Shown here in pieces: positions 42,628 to 50,152 of a DNA stretch of 64,000 nt. Source of the DNA: Alistipes finegoldii DSM 17242 (GTDB lineage Bacteria; Bacteroidota; Bacteroidia; Bacteroidales; Rikenellaceae). Both the position numbers and the translations under genes were made by a program. The first letter of the stretch is position 1; each line of letters starts with the position of its first letter. The notes beneath the pieces are model-generated. The model was not told the DNA's origin. It ran no database searches and saw only the letters and a list, made by a program, of their open reading frames with translations. The stretch covers positions 2,993,501-3,057,500 of the forward strand of contig NC_018011.1 of NCBI RefSeq assembly GCF_000265365.1, read 5' to 3'.

Positions 42628-42909
42628 ATGGACTACGAGCACATCAAACAGGGCGAATTACCTCGAACATGGAGTGATATTTTAGGGGGATTTGGCTGCG
42701 GGGAGATTAAAAGATTCCCTTTAGAGGGACAAGCATTAACCAATGCCCGGCACGCTATACCGCGCATGGGCCGTAAGGGGTTGAAATTCCGCACACGTTC
42801 AAAAGGCGATCATTTCTACATCCTTTGCACCGCCCACCAGCAGGATGGAGCTCGTCTTTCTCGCAAAGAAATTCAACAACTGTTCCGGAGCCTCGAACTC
42901 GGAGAATAA
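42628..42909 (+). CDS. Small element protein of unknown function
   Basis: 93 residues (MDYEHIKQGELPRTWSDIL...). Mixed basic protein without signal peptide; residues 45-75 are rich in Arg/Lys (PRMGRKGLKFRTRSKG), suggesting nucleic-acid contact. Not recognised. First gene of a tightly packed early block. Confidence 0.6.
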   Translation: MDYEHIKQGELPRTWSDILGGFGCGEIKRFPLEGQALTNARHAIPRMGRKGLKFRTRSKGDHFYILCTAHQQDGARLSRKEIQQLFRSLELGE

Positions 42910-42922
42910 CCCCCATGCCCTT

Positions 42923-43153
42923 ATGCAAACTCAATGGCATATCAAGATTGACTGTGACTGGCAGACAATCACACACGAAATCACCCCGCGCGTTCGGGTG
43001 ATTGTCGATCTGTCACACGCAATTCGAACAATAGCGAAAGACGGACAAGCCATCGACACTTGCCAATTTGGGCCCGACATCCTGCGACACTATCAATGGC
43101 TACTCCGAATAGCTGAAGATGCCGAACAGGTGAACACACAAAACTATGGATGA
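42923..43153 (+). CDS. Small element protein of unknown function
   Basis: 76 residues from ATG 42923 (MQTQWHIKIDCDWQTITHE). No recognised domain. The reading frame overlaps the next gene by 8 nt, typical of compact phage operons. Upstream in-frame codons overlap the preceding gene and are ignored. Confidence 0.55.
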   Translation: MQTQWHIKIDCDWQTITHEITPRVRVIVDLSHAIRTIAKDGQAIDTCQFGPDILRHYQWLLRIAEDAEQVNTQNYG

Positions 43154-43412
43154 TCTATTCGAACAGAAGAACCTGATAATGGAAAGCGCCGCGCTGGGTG
43201 CCTCTATCGCCCTCAACCGTTTGGGGCTGATTAAGGACGAAATTTCACAGCGTGAAGCGTTCCGTGTCTACGGAGAGAGCCTCGTGCGAACGTGGTTAAA
43301 TCGCGGCTGGATAACCCGTATAAAACCGGGTGCCGGGAATACGAAAGTAACCTATTCCCGAATCGAACTCGACACCGTAAAGCAACTTTACAACAAAGGA
43401 AAATTGCGCTAA
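43146..43412 (+). CDS. Small helix-turn-helix-like protein (possible excisionase or regulator)
   Basis: 88 residues (MDDLFEQKNLIMESAALG...). The segment SQREAFRVYGESLVRTWLNRG followed by a short strand region and VTYSRIELDTVKQL resembles the winged-helix small proteins of Bacteroidetes mobile elements that guide recombination or regulate. The resemblance is by pattern only. Confidence 0.5.
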   Translation: MDDLFEQKNLIMESAALGASIALNRLGLIKDEISQREAFRVYGESLVRTWLNRGWITRIKPGAGNTKVTYSRIELDTVKQLYNKGKLR

Positions 43413-43416
43413 TAAC

Positions 43417-44367
43417 ATGGCAGGCAGAAACGTAAAACGGGGTTTAGTGTATTTCCGGATGGACTGCGACATCTTCCAAGACCGGAAATTAAAACGGCTG
43501 ATGCGTCGATGGCAAAACGACGGGCTGGCTGTCTACCTCGCCCTGCTATGTGAAATCTACCGGGACAAAGGGTACTATGTTACTGCGGACGACGATCTGA
43601 TCGCCGACATCGCCGACACCTGCCTGCTCGACGATGAGCGCACGACACTTATATACAACGACTGCATAGACCTCGGCCTATTTGACCGCGAAATACTCAA
43701 GCAACAAGGCTTACTGACATCCAAAGGCATACAGGCCCGCTACCTCGACATTATGACCGTTTTGCGGCGTAAAGGCGGTATAGATGCAGCATTATCCCTC
43801 ATTTCTTCGGAAGAAATAACCGAAGATGCGGAAAGAATACCCGAAAATTCGGAAAGACGGGCGAAAACTGACGAAACTATCCGAAGAAATGCACAGCAAA
43901 CCCAATTTCCACCGAACAATGCGGAAGCTGTACCGGAAAATTCCGAAGAAACGGCTATTAACTCCGACAATAGAGAAAGAGAAGATAATAAAGCAGATGA
44001 TAATTCAGAAACAAACCTACATACACATAGTGAAAAATGGAAAGGGGTTAAAGGGGAAAACCAAATCGAAAACGACCGGGCGGCCCTTGCCATGTTCAAC
44101 CGCAGTTGGAACGAACTCGCCAAGCACGAACGAATGTATATCTGGGTTCGTCGCCACTATCCGATCATGTTGGAATTTGAACGGCCTTTGACCCTCGACA
44201 ACTGCCGCAGCATCACGGACAGAATAACCGACTGGCACGATGTCGAGCGGCTTATGGAGAGCATAGCGAATCGCCGGAACGTATTAACCGCCCACACCAG
44301 CGCAATAGCCACATTCAACAGTTTTGCCCGGATGGATGTTGTATTGCAACGAAAGCAGAAGATATGA
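43417..44367 (+). CDS. DUF4373 / Lin1244-Lin1753-type phage replication-associated protein
   Basis: 316 residues. The N-terminal 120 residues (YFRMDCDIFQDRKLKRLMRRW, GLAVYLALLCEIYRDKGYYV, DIADTCLLDD) match the Lin1244/Lin1753-like domain found near replication genes of phages and mobile elements of Gram-positives and Bacteroidetes. A low-complexity Glu/Asn-rich linker (about 125-205) and a helical C-terminus follow. Its stop overlaps the next ATG by four bases. Role in replication initiation is inferred from family context. Confidence 0.75.
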   Translation: MAGRNVKRGLVYFRMDCDIFQDRKLKRLMRRWQNDGLAVYLALLCEIYRDKGYYVTADDDLIADIADTCLLDDERTTLIYNDCIDLGLFDREILKQQGLLTSKGIQARYLDIMTVLRRKGGIDAALSLISSEEITEDAERIPENSERRAKTDETIRRNAQQTQFPPNNAEAVPENSEETAINSDNREREDNKADDNSETNLHTHSEKWKGVKGENQIENDRAALAMFNRSWNELAKHERMYIWVRRHYPIMLEFERPLTLDNCRSITDRITDWHDVERLMESIANRRNVLTAHTSAIATFNSFARMDVVLQRKQKI

Positions 44368-44618
44368 CAGAACTGTACGACACAATATGCCGAATTGTTG
44401 AAGAAAAACGAGCGGCACGCCGCCATCCGACAATAGCCCTGTCGTTGGAAATATCCCAGCGTACAGGATGGCCCGTGTTCATCATAGAGTGGGAAATGCG
44501 CGAGTTGGAGCGAGCCGGGATAGTTTATGTCGGCAGAACCGCAGGCCCGGACTATGCCACTCCCCGGTGCGCTATATCGAAACAAATAAAGGCGTCACGC
44601 CCTTACATAAATCATTAA
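44364..44618 (+). CDS. Small helical element protein of unknown function
   Basis: 84 residues (MTELYDTICRIVEEKRAARR...), coupled by ATGA to the DUF4373 gene. The block ALSLEISQRTGWPVFIIEWEMRELERAG looks like a winged-helix fold. No family assigned. Confidence 0.55.
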   Translation: MTELYDTICRIVEEKRAARRHPTIALSLEISQRTGWPVFIIEWEMRELERAGIVYVGRTAGPDYATPRCAISKQIKASRPYINH

Positions 44619-44638
44619 CTAAAAAACAACCCAAGCCA

Positions 44639-44920
44639 ATGACAAAAAAAGAGTTAGTAGACCTAATCGCGGACAAGCGAGATTTGAGCGCCCAGATGGT
44701 GCTTACGGTCGTAGAAGATTTTATGAAAATCATTCAAAGTAGCGTGGCCGATGGCCAGCGCATTTTTCTGCGTGGCTTCGGTGTTTTTCAGCCGAAAGAG
44801 CGAAAAGCCAAAGTAGGCCGAAACATCACACGAGGGGAACAACTCTCTATTCCTCCGAAACGTGTACCCCAATTCCGCCCTTACCCCCACTTTAAAAAAG
44901 TCGTGGAAAAGGGTAAGTAA
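44639..44920 (+). CDS. HU/IHF-family DNA-binding protein
   Basis: 93 residues from MTKKELVDLIADKRDLS. The HU fold shows the dimerisation helices and the arm with FLRGFGVFQPKERKAKVGRN, PPKRVPQFRPY. Phage HU-like proteins bend DNA in recombination, replication or packaging. The upstream in-frame extension runs through the previous gene in another frame and is rejected. Confidence 0.93.
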   Translation: MTKKELVDLIADKRDLSAQMVLTVVEDFMKIIQSSVADGQRIFLRGFGVFQPKERKAKVGRNITRGEQLSIPPKRVPQFRPYPHFKKVVEKGK

Positions 44921-44965
44921 AAACTCCAGCCCTGTCCTCGTGGCAGGGCTCCTTTAAGAAACGAA

Positions 44966-45817
44966 ATGAGTGCACTCGAACATAAGATCGCATATTCCAT
45001 CGCACTTCTCCGACGTGGTGAGGCGTTGGCCTTACGCATGTCCCCAGACGGCTATCATTTAGCATTCTCCGGCGGGAAAGATAGTATGGTATTATACCAC
45101 CTCGCAAAGATGGCCGGGGTCAAATTCAAAGCCCACATGCAGGTAACAACTATTGACCCGCCGGAGCTCATGCAGTTTGTTCGGGCCAACTATCCCGACG
45201 TGGTGTTACACCGCCCGACGATCAACTTTTACGATCTGATCGTAAAGAAACAGATGCTCCCTTTACAGCATGTTCGGTACTGTTGTGCTTATCTAAAAGA
45301 ACAGGCAGGAGCAGGAACCGTCACACTTTTGGGCATCCGAGCAGCAGAAAGTACCCGCCGGGCAGCACGCAACGAGTTAGAGGTATCTGGTCATAAATTC
45401 AGCGGGAGCCTCGACCAATTCAACCGACGATCTGATCGCAGCTTCGCGTGTGTGAACGGCAAAGACAAAATTATGCTTTCGCCGATTTTCCGCTGGTCGG
45501 ATGCTGATGTCTGGAATTTAATTCGTGGACAAGGCTTACCATACTGCCGACTTTATGACGAGGGCTATCATCGTATAGGCTGCATATTCTGTCCAATGGC
45601 ATCAACAAAAATTAAAGCCAAAGATCGCATGCGTTATCCCGGAGTTGAAAAAGCAATTAAACGCAGTATCCAACATCTAATCGACAATAATGGCTATATG
45701 AATAATTATCAAGCAACAGCAGATGAGATTTTTAATTGGTGGGTATCGAACACGTCCGCAAAGGAGTTTTTCGGAATGTTGAGGTTTCAGAGAACAATAG
45801 ACTTTAACGATATATGA
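44966..45817 (+). CDS. PP-loop ATPase of the PAPS reductase (CysH) type
   Basis: 283 residues. The PP-loop SGGKDS is at residues 35-40; the protein continues with HVRYCCAYLKE, LLGIRAAES, LSPIFRWSDADVW and RIGCIFCPMA, which are the blocks of phage-borne PAPS-reductase-like/DndC-like proteins. Paired cysteines suggest an iron-sulphur cluster. Such proteins can reduce sulphate donors or adenylate a substrate for sulphur or base modification. It overlaps the radical SAM gene by four bases, strongly suggesting a shared pathway. Confidence 0.85.
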   Translation: MSALEHKIAYSIALLRRGEALALRMSPDGYHLAFSGGKDSMVLYHLAKMAGVKFKAHMQVTTIDPPELMQFVRANYPDVVLHRPTINFYDLIVKKQMLPLQHVRYCCAYLKEQAGAGTVTLLGIRAAESTRRAARNELEVSGHKFSGSLDQFNRRSDRSFACVNGKDKIMLSPIFRWSDADVWNLIRGQGLPYCRLYDEGYHRIGCIFCPMASTKIKAKDRMRYPGVEKAIKRSIQHLIDNNGYMNNYQATADEIFNWWVSNTSAKEFFGMLRFQRTIDFNDI

Positions 45818-46644
45818 AACGTATTATCCGCGTGTTCCCAGCCCGAACCCATGCTACACCAGACGACGATCTGGTGCGCATCAACGCAATACCGTCTCTC
45901 TTTGACGAGGCCGACGAGGTGCACATCTCGGTCGCCTTTACATGGCACCTCAAATGGGCGGAATGGGCAGCGAAACAATGGGCTTGCGTTGCGCCGGTGA
46001 AAGTCGGCGGCCCAGCCCTCAACGAGCCGGGCGGGGACTTTATACCGGGCATGTACCTAAAGAAAGGCTACGTTATCACCTCGCGCGGCTGCCCAAACCG
46101 TTGCTGGTTCTGCGCTGTTCCCAAACGTGAGGGCGGCCAGCTTCGGGAACTACCTGTTACGGACGGCTGGATTGTCTCGGATGATAATTTACTGGCCTGC
46201 TCTCCCCGACACATTGACGAGGTATTCTCCATGTTGGCCAGACAACCACATCGGCCTATATTCACGGGCGGATTAGAAGCCGCCCTTATGACCTCTCAAA
46301 TGGCCGCGCAGCTATACCAACTACACCCCCAAAGGCTATTTTTCGCCTACGACACACCGAACGATCTGGAACCGTTGCAAGAAGCAGGTAAGATGCTGAC
46401 CGATGCAGGATTTTCGAAATCCAATCACGCGCTGCGCTGCTACATACTGATCGGCTACAAAGGTGACACAATGGAGAAAGCCCATAAACGGATGGGCGAA
46501 GCATGGCGGGCAGGGTTTATGCCCTTTGCCATGCTATATAGAGATAATAGCGGTCAGTTCGACCCTGCGTGGAAATGGTTTCAAGGGCAATGGGCCAATC
46601 CAAGAATAACCTATTGCAACTGTAAACGAGATTTCGGAGATTAA
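45814..46644 (+). CDS. Radical SAM-like protein
   Basis: 276 residues. The cluster motif C93-x3-C97-x2-C100 lies in SRGCPNRCWFC. The N-terminus (about 1-85) resembles a phage domain with FDEADEVHISVAFTWH, and the barrel follows (PIFTGGLEAALM, RLFFAYDTPNDLEPL, CYILIGYKGDTMEKA). It would generate a 5'-deoxyadenosyl radical for a modification reaction. The overlap with the PP-loop gene and the Dam gene 24 nt downstream suggests DNA or nucleotide modification (inference). Confidence 0.82.
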   Translation: MKRIIRVFPARTHATPDDDLVRINAIPSLFDEADEVHISVAFTWHLKWAEWAAKQWACVAPVKVGGPALNEPGGDFIPGMYLKKGYVITSRGCPNRCWFCAVPKREGGQLRELPVTDGWIVSDDNLLACSPRHIDEVFSMLARQPHRPIFTGGLEAALMTSQMAAQLYQLHPQRLFFAYDTPNDLEPLQEAGKMLTDAGFSKSNHALRCYILIGYKGDTMEKAHKRMGEAWRAGFMPFAMLYRDNSGQFDPAWKWFQGQWANPRITYCNCKRDFGD

Positions 46645-46668
46645 CGCACCCCGTGAAAACGAAAAAAT

Positions 46669-47529
46669 ATGAGCGGTAACAAAGATAAACTGATCGCATT
46701 TAATTATTTCGGAGGAAAATTCGTCTGGTTAGAATACCTCTACGACAATTTTCCGCCCCACTTTACGCACCTGATCGACCTTTTCGCCGGCTCCCTTTGT
46801 GTATCGCTGAACTATCGGGGCCGGGTTATACGGACAGCCAATGAGATCAACGGGGAAATAACCAACTTTTTCGAGATACTGCGCGACCATGAAGAAGAAC
46901 TTATCCGACGATTATCACTCACGCCCCACTCGGAACTGGAATATTTGAATAGCTGGGGCAATACAAATTCGGGTAAGATCGAGCAGGCGCGACGCTTCTA
47001 TGTCCGGGCCCGGCAATCGTTCTACGGATTAGGGGCCCAAGCACAATCGAAAGGCTGGCATATGACCAAGCAGCACGTAAACGCTCAAGGCGGAGAAACG
47101 ATTAGCCGGTGGAATAACGGAATTGGAAAGTTGCATACAGTAGCCGCCGAGATCCGCAAAAATTTCCAGATCACCAATACCAGCTACGACGACTGTATCG
47201 ACCGGCTCGACTTTCCGGGCGCGTTCTTCTATTGCGACCCGCCCTATCCGTTGGCATCCCGAAACTCCCAGAACGACTACCATTTCGATTTCACGGACGA
47301 CGATCACCGGGCGCTGGCGGCGCGGCTCCACTCGATTAAAGGTTACGCAATGGTGAGCAGTTATGATTGCCCGCTGATGCAGGAGTTATACGGCGATTGG
47401 TACATGGTGCGGTTCCCCAGAAAACGAAACAACCTACGTTCTACCGTTGTAAACGGCAGCGGGACGCTCGTACAGGAGTGCGTTTGGTGTAATTATACGC
47501 CCCCTGTCGTAACACAAAAATTATTCTAA
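46669..47529 (+). CDS. D12-class N6-adenine DNA methyltransferase
   Basis: 286 residues. Motif I region FNYFGGK, SAM-binding DLFAGSLCVSLN and the catalytic motif DPPY at residues 190-193 (FYCDPPYPLA), as in Dam. The protein would methylate adenine in a short site, protecting element DNA or regulating it. No partner restriction enzyme is seen. Confidence 0.9.
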   Translation: MSGNKDKLIAFNYFGGKFVWLEYLYDNFPPHFTHLIDLFAGSLCVSLNYRGRVIRTANEINGEITNFFEILRDHEEELIRRLSLTPHSELEYLNSWGNTNSGKIEQARRFYVRARQSFYGLGAQAQSKGWHMTKQHVNAQGGETISRWNNGIGKLHTVAAEIRKNFQITNTSYDDCIDRLDFPGAFFYCDPPYPLASRNSQNDYHFDFTDDDHRALAARLHSIKGYAMVSSYDCPLMQELYGDWYMVRFPRKRNNLRSTVVNGSGTLVQECVWCNYTPPVVTQKLF

Positions 47530-47548
47530 CCACAAAAAAATCAAAGCT

Positions 47549-47713
47549 ATGAATGAAACACTTGTTTTTCTGGTTTCGGGCGTGATCGCCGCCCTTATTT
47601 CGGCTATGGTCTGTCTGCTGTTCCGCCTCTGGGACAGTCAGCGGGCCAAATGCAATGCCGTACAACGTCCTACTGCCGACACCCTCGCCCGGGGCGGTTC
47701 CCGTGGAAAATGA
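47549..47713 (+). CDS. 54-residue single-span membrane protein
   Basis: Starts MNETLVFLVSGVIAALISAM; one hydrophobic helix (about residues 4-27) and a polar tail with Arg-rich end. Too short for most ORF callers. It lies 19 nt after the methylase gene in the same direction and just before a terminator. A holin- or spanin-like role is possible but nothing specific supports it. Confidence 0.5.
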   Translation: MNETLVFLVSGVIAALISAMVCLLFRLWDSQRAKCNAVQRPTADTLARGGSRGK

Positions 47714-47772
47714 AAACATGGGTTAGCTTCCGGATCGAACGGACAAAAATCGGGATAATCAACTACAACAAA

Positions 47773-47807
47773 AAGACAACGGCTGGCAAAACGCCAGCCG
47801 TTGTCTT
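47773..47807. terminator. Bidirectional terminator between the early and cargo genes
   Basis: Perfect 15-bp inverted repeat AAGACAACGGCTGGC / GCCAGCCGTTGTCTT with a 5-nt loop. It separates the plus-strand block from the minus-strand lipoproteins. Confidence 0.9.
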
Positions 47808-47810
47808 ACA

Positions 47811-48242
47811 TTAATCTATTGCATGTTCGAGAGCGTATTCGTAATCCTCTTTTGTGAACACAAAGACTGCCAATGATAAGCCATCGGAAACCTCAGAACA
47901 TTGATATCCATATTCAATAAAAATGCTTCTATTATCCGGTAGTTGATTTGCATAGATTCGGATAATATCATCAAATTCTAATATACAAAGTTCCTTTGCC
48001 TGAAACGGGAAAAATCCGGGTCTGTGTTTTGAATTTCCCCATGAAAAGCTTTCTTCATTCTCCAATATCAGCGGATTCGGAAAATTACCATATTCATCTA
48101 TTAACTGGATTGTTAATTTATGTCCGCTTTGATTTTTAAACTCATACTCAAATACAGGTGGTTCGTTTCGGCTGCTATTGTCAGAACAGCCCAAACAGAA
48201 TATTACTAAAAAATAAAATAGACATAATTTACTCACTGGCAT
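47811..48242 (-). CDS. Small lipoprotein, AT-rich cargo gene
   Basis: 143 residues from MPVSKLCLFYFLVIFCLGC; lipobox FCLGC then SDNSSRNE. The mature part is beta-rich (EYEFKNQSGHKLTIQLIDEYG) without a recognised family. An in-frame ATG at 48284 would add 14 residues overlapping the upstream gene. The stop codon lies just downstream of the terminator. Base composition is much lower in GC than the phage genes around it. Confidence 0.65.
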   Translation of the reverse strand: MPVSKLCLFYFLVIFCLGCSDNSSRNEPPVFEYEFKNQSGHKLTIQLIDEYGNFPNPLILENEESFSWGNSKHRPGFFPFQAKELCILEFDDIIRIYANQLPDNRSIFIEYGYQCSEVSDGLSLAVFVFTKEDYEYALEHAID

Positions 48243-48267
48243 ATAGACGGCTTTTAATGTTTCAAAG

Positions 48268-49953
48268 TTATAAATAAAATTCAAATAAATCGTCCAATGA
48301 TTTATCTGTTATTCCATATTGTCCTTTGTATTCTTTCAATGCTTCTTTGAGTTGGGGGATGGTCTTAGATTTATATAATACCTGCTGCAACTTATCAATA
48401 TCGTTCAAGTAAATATTATCATTGACATATATCATTGCATCGGTATTTGGTCTATACTTTTGATAATACACCCTTTGATTTGAGCCGTCATAAATATCAA
48501 TAAAAATTGGTGTATATTCTCTGCCATAATCCGTATTTATACTGTATTTCGACCAACTTTGGAAATTATACTCATCAGGCACTTCAAAAAGCATGTGATA
48601 CATTGGCGGCTGGAAAAATGTTTCGTATTTATGCACTTCATGGGCATATCCACGTAAGGTATATTCATTTTCCGTTACTGCCCACCCGATCAAATTAGAC
48701 CAACTTTCTCGTATCGTATCTACATAGCCTTTATAAGCATTTCTTCCATTGACACGATAGAAAAAAGCACAATGGCCCAATTCATGAAATGCAGTTTCAA
48801 GAATACCGTATGTGGGACGCCAACCACCTGCATCTTCTCCATAGATAACTATATCCGGTTGAATACCTCTCAATGCTTGGGTTTTAAAATGTCCTCTTTC
48901 ATCTCCTTTTTTATGTCGATAACAGATTTTAATTTTCCGTAAAGTCAAAATCTTATCGAATAGATAGGGCCCAAAGAAATGATGATAAAGTGCCCTTGTT
49001 AGCGTTGCATAACGCAAAGATTTACCCCCTCCGATATTTAAATTCCAATATCCACGCTGTTTGGGCCCATTGTAAAATGCTTGCACAATGCTTCCATCTC
49101 TAATATCCCAATAATTACTTTCCCAACAAATAGAATAATTAGCAGGCCGTTCAAAACCATCGCCGCGACACAGATAATGTCCATTTCTATCCGTATATCC
49201 TACACGAGTGGTAAACCAACGACGGGCTCGAACTTTTACACCACCAATAGGAACATAATCCTGCGCTATATCATCCCACGCTTTAATATATCCTTGTGGA
49301 TAATATCTACTTGCACGAGTTTCTGGTTCCGTATCAATATTTCCAGTTAATTCAAGTGATTTATCTACAAGAGCCTCAATAAAATTAGAAGAAACCATAC
49401 CGGGACGTGTAATAGGTTCGTCATCAAGATTTTCGTCTGGGATATACAATTCTTCAAGTATAGAATATGGAACATTAGACGGCAGTGTTTTTCCATATGG
49501 CCACGAGGCATATAACGATTCGACTTGGGTATCTTCAAGGGCCCCCGCAGTGTCAAATACGCCCGTGCCTATCAGTTCATAATCAAGAGGATAACTATAA
49601 AATTCAATAGTCGTATCTGCTTTTAAAATATCAAGTTGTTCCTTTGATTCTGGCGAAAATTCAATGTATAAATGAGTGGGATGAATAGATGATTCTGGCA
49701 CCTCAATTTCTATATTACCTGTTGCTTTAAGAGCCCTTACAGCAGCTTTCATATTCCTTACAGAATAAGGATTTTCCAGTTTATTCCCAAGTTTTACAGT
49801 AGGCTCAACAGATTCATTGGCTAACATCGCAGAGCGTGTCATAATTTCCTGTTTATTGGCGGCTTTATCCTGATTAGGAAGCACATTATCAGTCAAATCC
49901 TCTGAACATGCATAAAAACCAATAATCATTAGGAGAAATAATAATTTTTTCAT
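48268..49953 (-). CDS. Zincin-like metalloprotease lipoprotein, cargo (moron) gene
   Basis: 561 residues. Signal peptide with lipobox FYACSE. A region with KVRARRWFTTRVGYTDRNG (about 230-260) looks like a carboxypeptidase-regulatory beta domain. The metal motif H390-E-L-G-H394 lies in ETAFHELGHCAFFYR, with a downstream ESWSNLIGW that may supply the third ligand. AT-rich, with its own promoter (CAAACATA, 50063-50070, reading TATGTTTG), opposite to the neighbouring phage modules on its right flank of composition. This is what a lysogenic-conversion gene looks like; target unknown. Confidence 0.75.
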   Translation of the reverse strand: MKKLLFLLMIIGFYACSEDLTDNVLPNQDKAANKQEIMTRSAMLANESVEPTVKLGNKLENPYSVRNMKAAVRALKATGNIEIEVPESSIHPTHLYIEFSPESKEQLDILKADTTIEFYSYPLDYELIGTGVFDTAGALEDTQVESLYASWPYGKTLPSNVPYSILEELYIPDENLDDEPITRPGMVSSNFIEALVDKSLELTGNIDTEPETRASRYYPQGYIKAWDDIAQDYVPIGGVKVRARRWFTTRVGYTDRNGHYLCRGDGFERPANYSICWESNYWDIRDGSIVQAFYNGPKQRGYWNLNIGGGKSLRYATLTRALYHHFFGPYLFDKILTLRKIKICYRHKKGDERGHFKTQALRGIQPDIVIYGEDAGGWRPTYGILETAFHELGHCAFFYRVNGRNAYKGYVDTIRESWSNLIGWAVTENEYTLRGYAHEVHKYETFFQPPMYHMLFEVPDEYNFQSWSKYSINTDYGREYTPIFIDIYDGSNQRVYYQKYRPNTDAMIYVNDNIYLNDIDKLQQVLYKSKTIPQLKEALKEYKGQYGITDKSLDDLFEFYL

Positions 49954-50062
49954 GATGGGATAGTGTTATTATTTTTTAAGGGCAACCAACAGTTTATCAC
50001 AACCTCCTTTCCTAAAAACTGTTTTTATATGCTATATACAATATAAATATTATTATTTTAAC

Positions 50063-50070
50063 CAAACATA
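50063..50070 (-). promoter_or_regulatory. -7 element of the cargo genes
   Basis: Minus strand reads TATGTTTG, about 110 nt upstream of the metalloprotease ATG. The 200-base gap 49954-50152 is otherwise AT-rich with no gene. Confidence 0.5.
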
Positions 50071-50152
50071 TATAACAAGACTTTAATAGCATCTTACATA
50101 TATGTAGTAGTAATAAGACGAAATAGAACATAATATAACATAATGTAACACT

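Noticed and set aside
44966..46644. QueC/QueE-like pair for 7-deazaguanine synthesis
   Set aside because: The PP-loop protein has PAPS-reductase/DndC-like blocks and length rather than QueC motifs, and no QueD or QueF-like gene is present.
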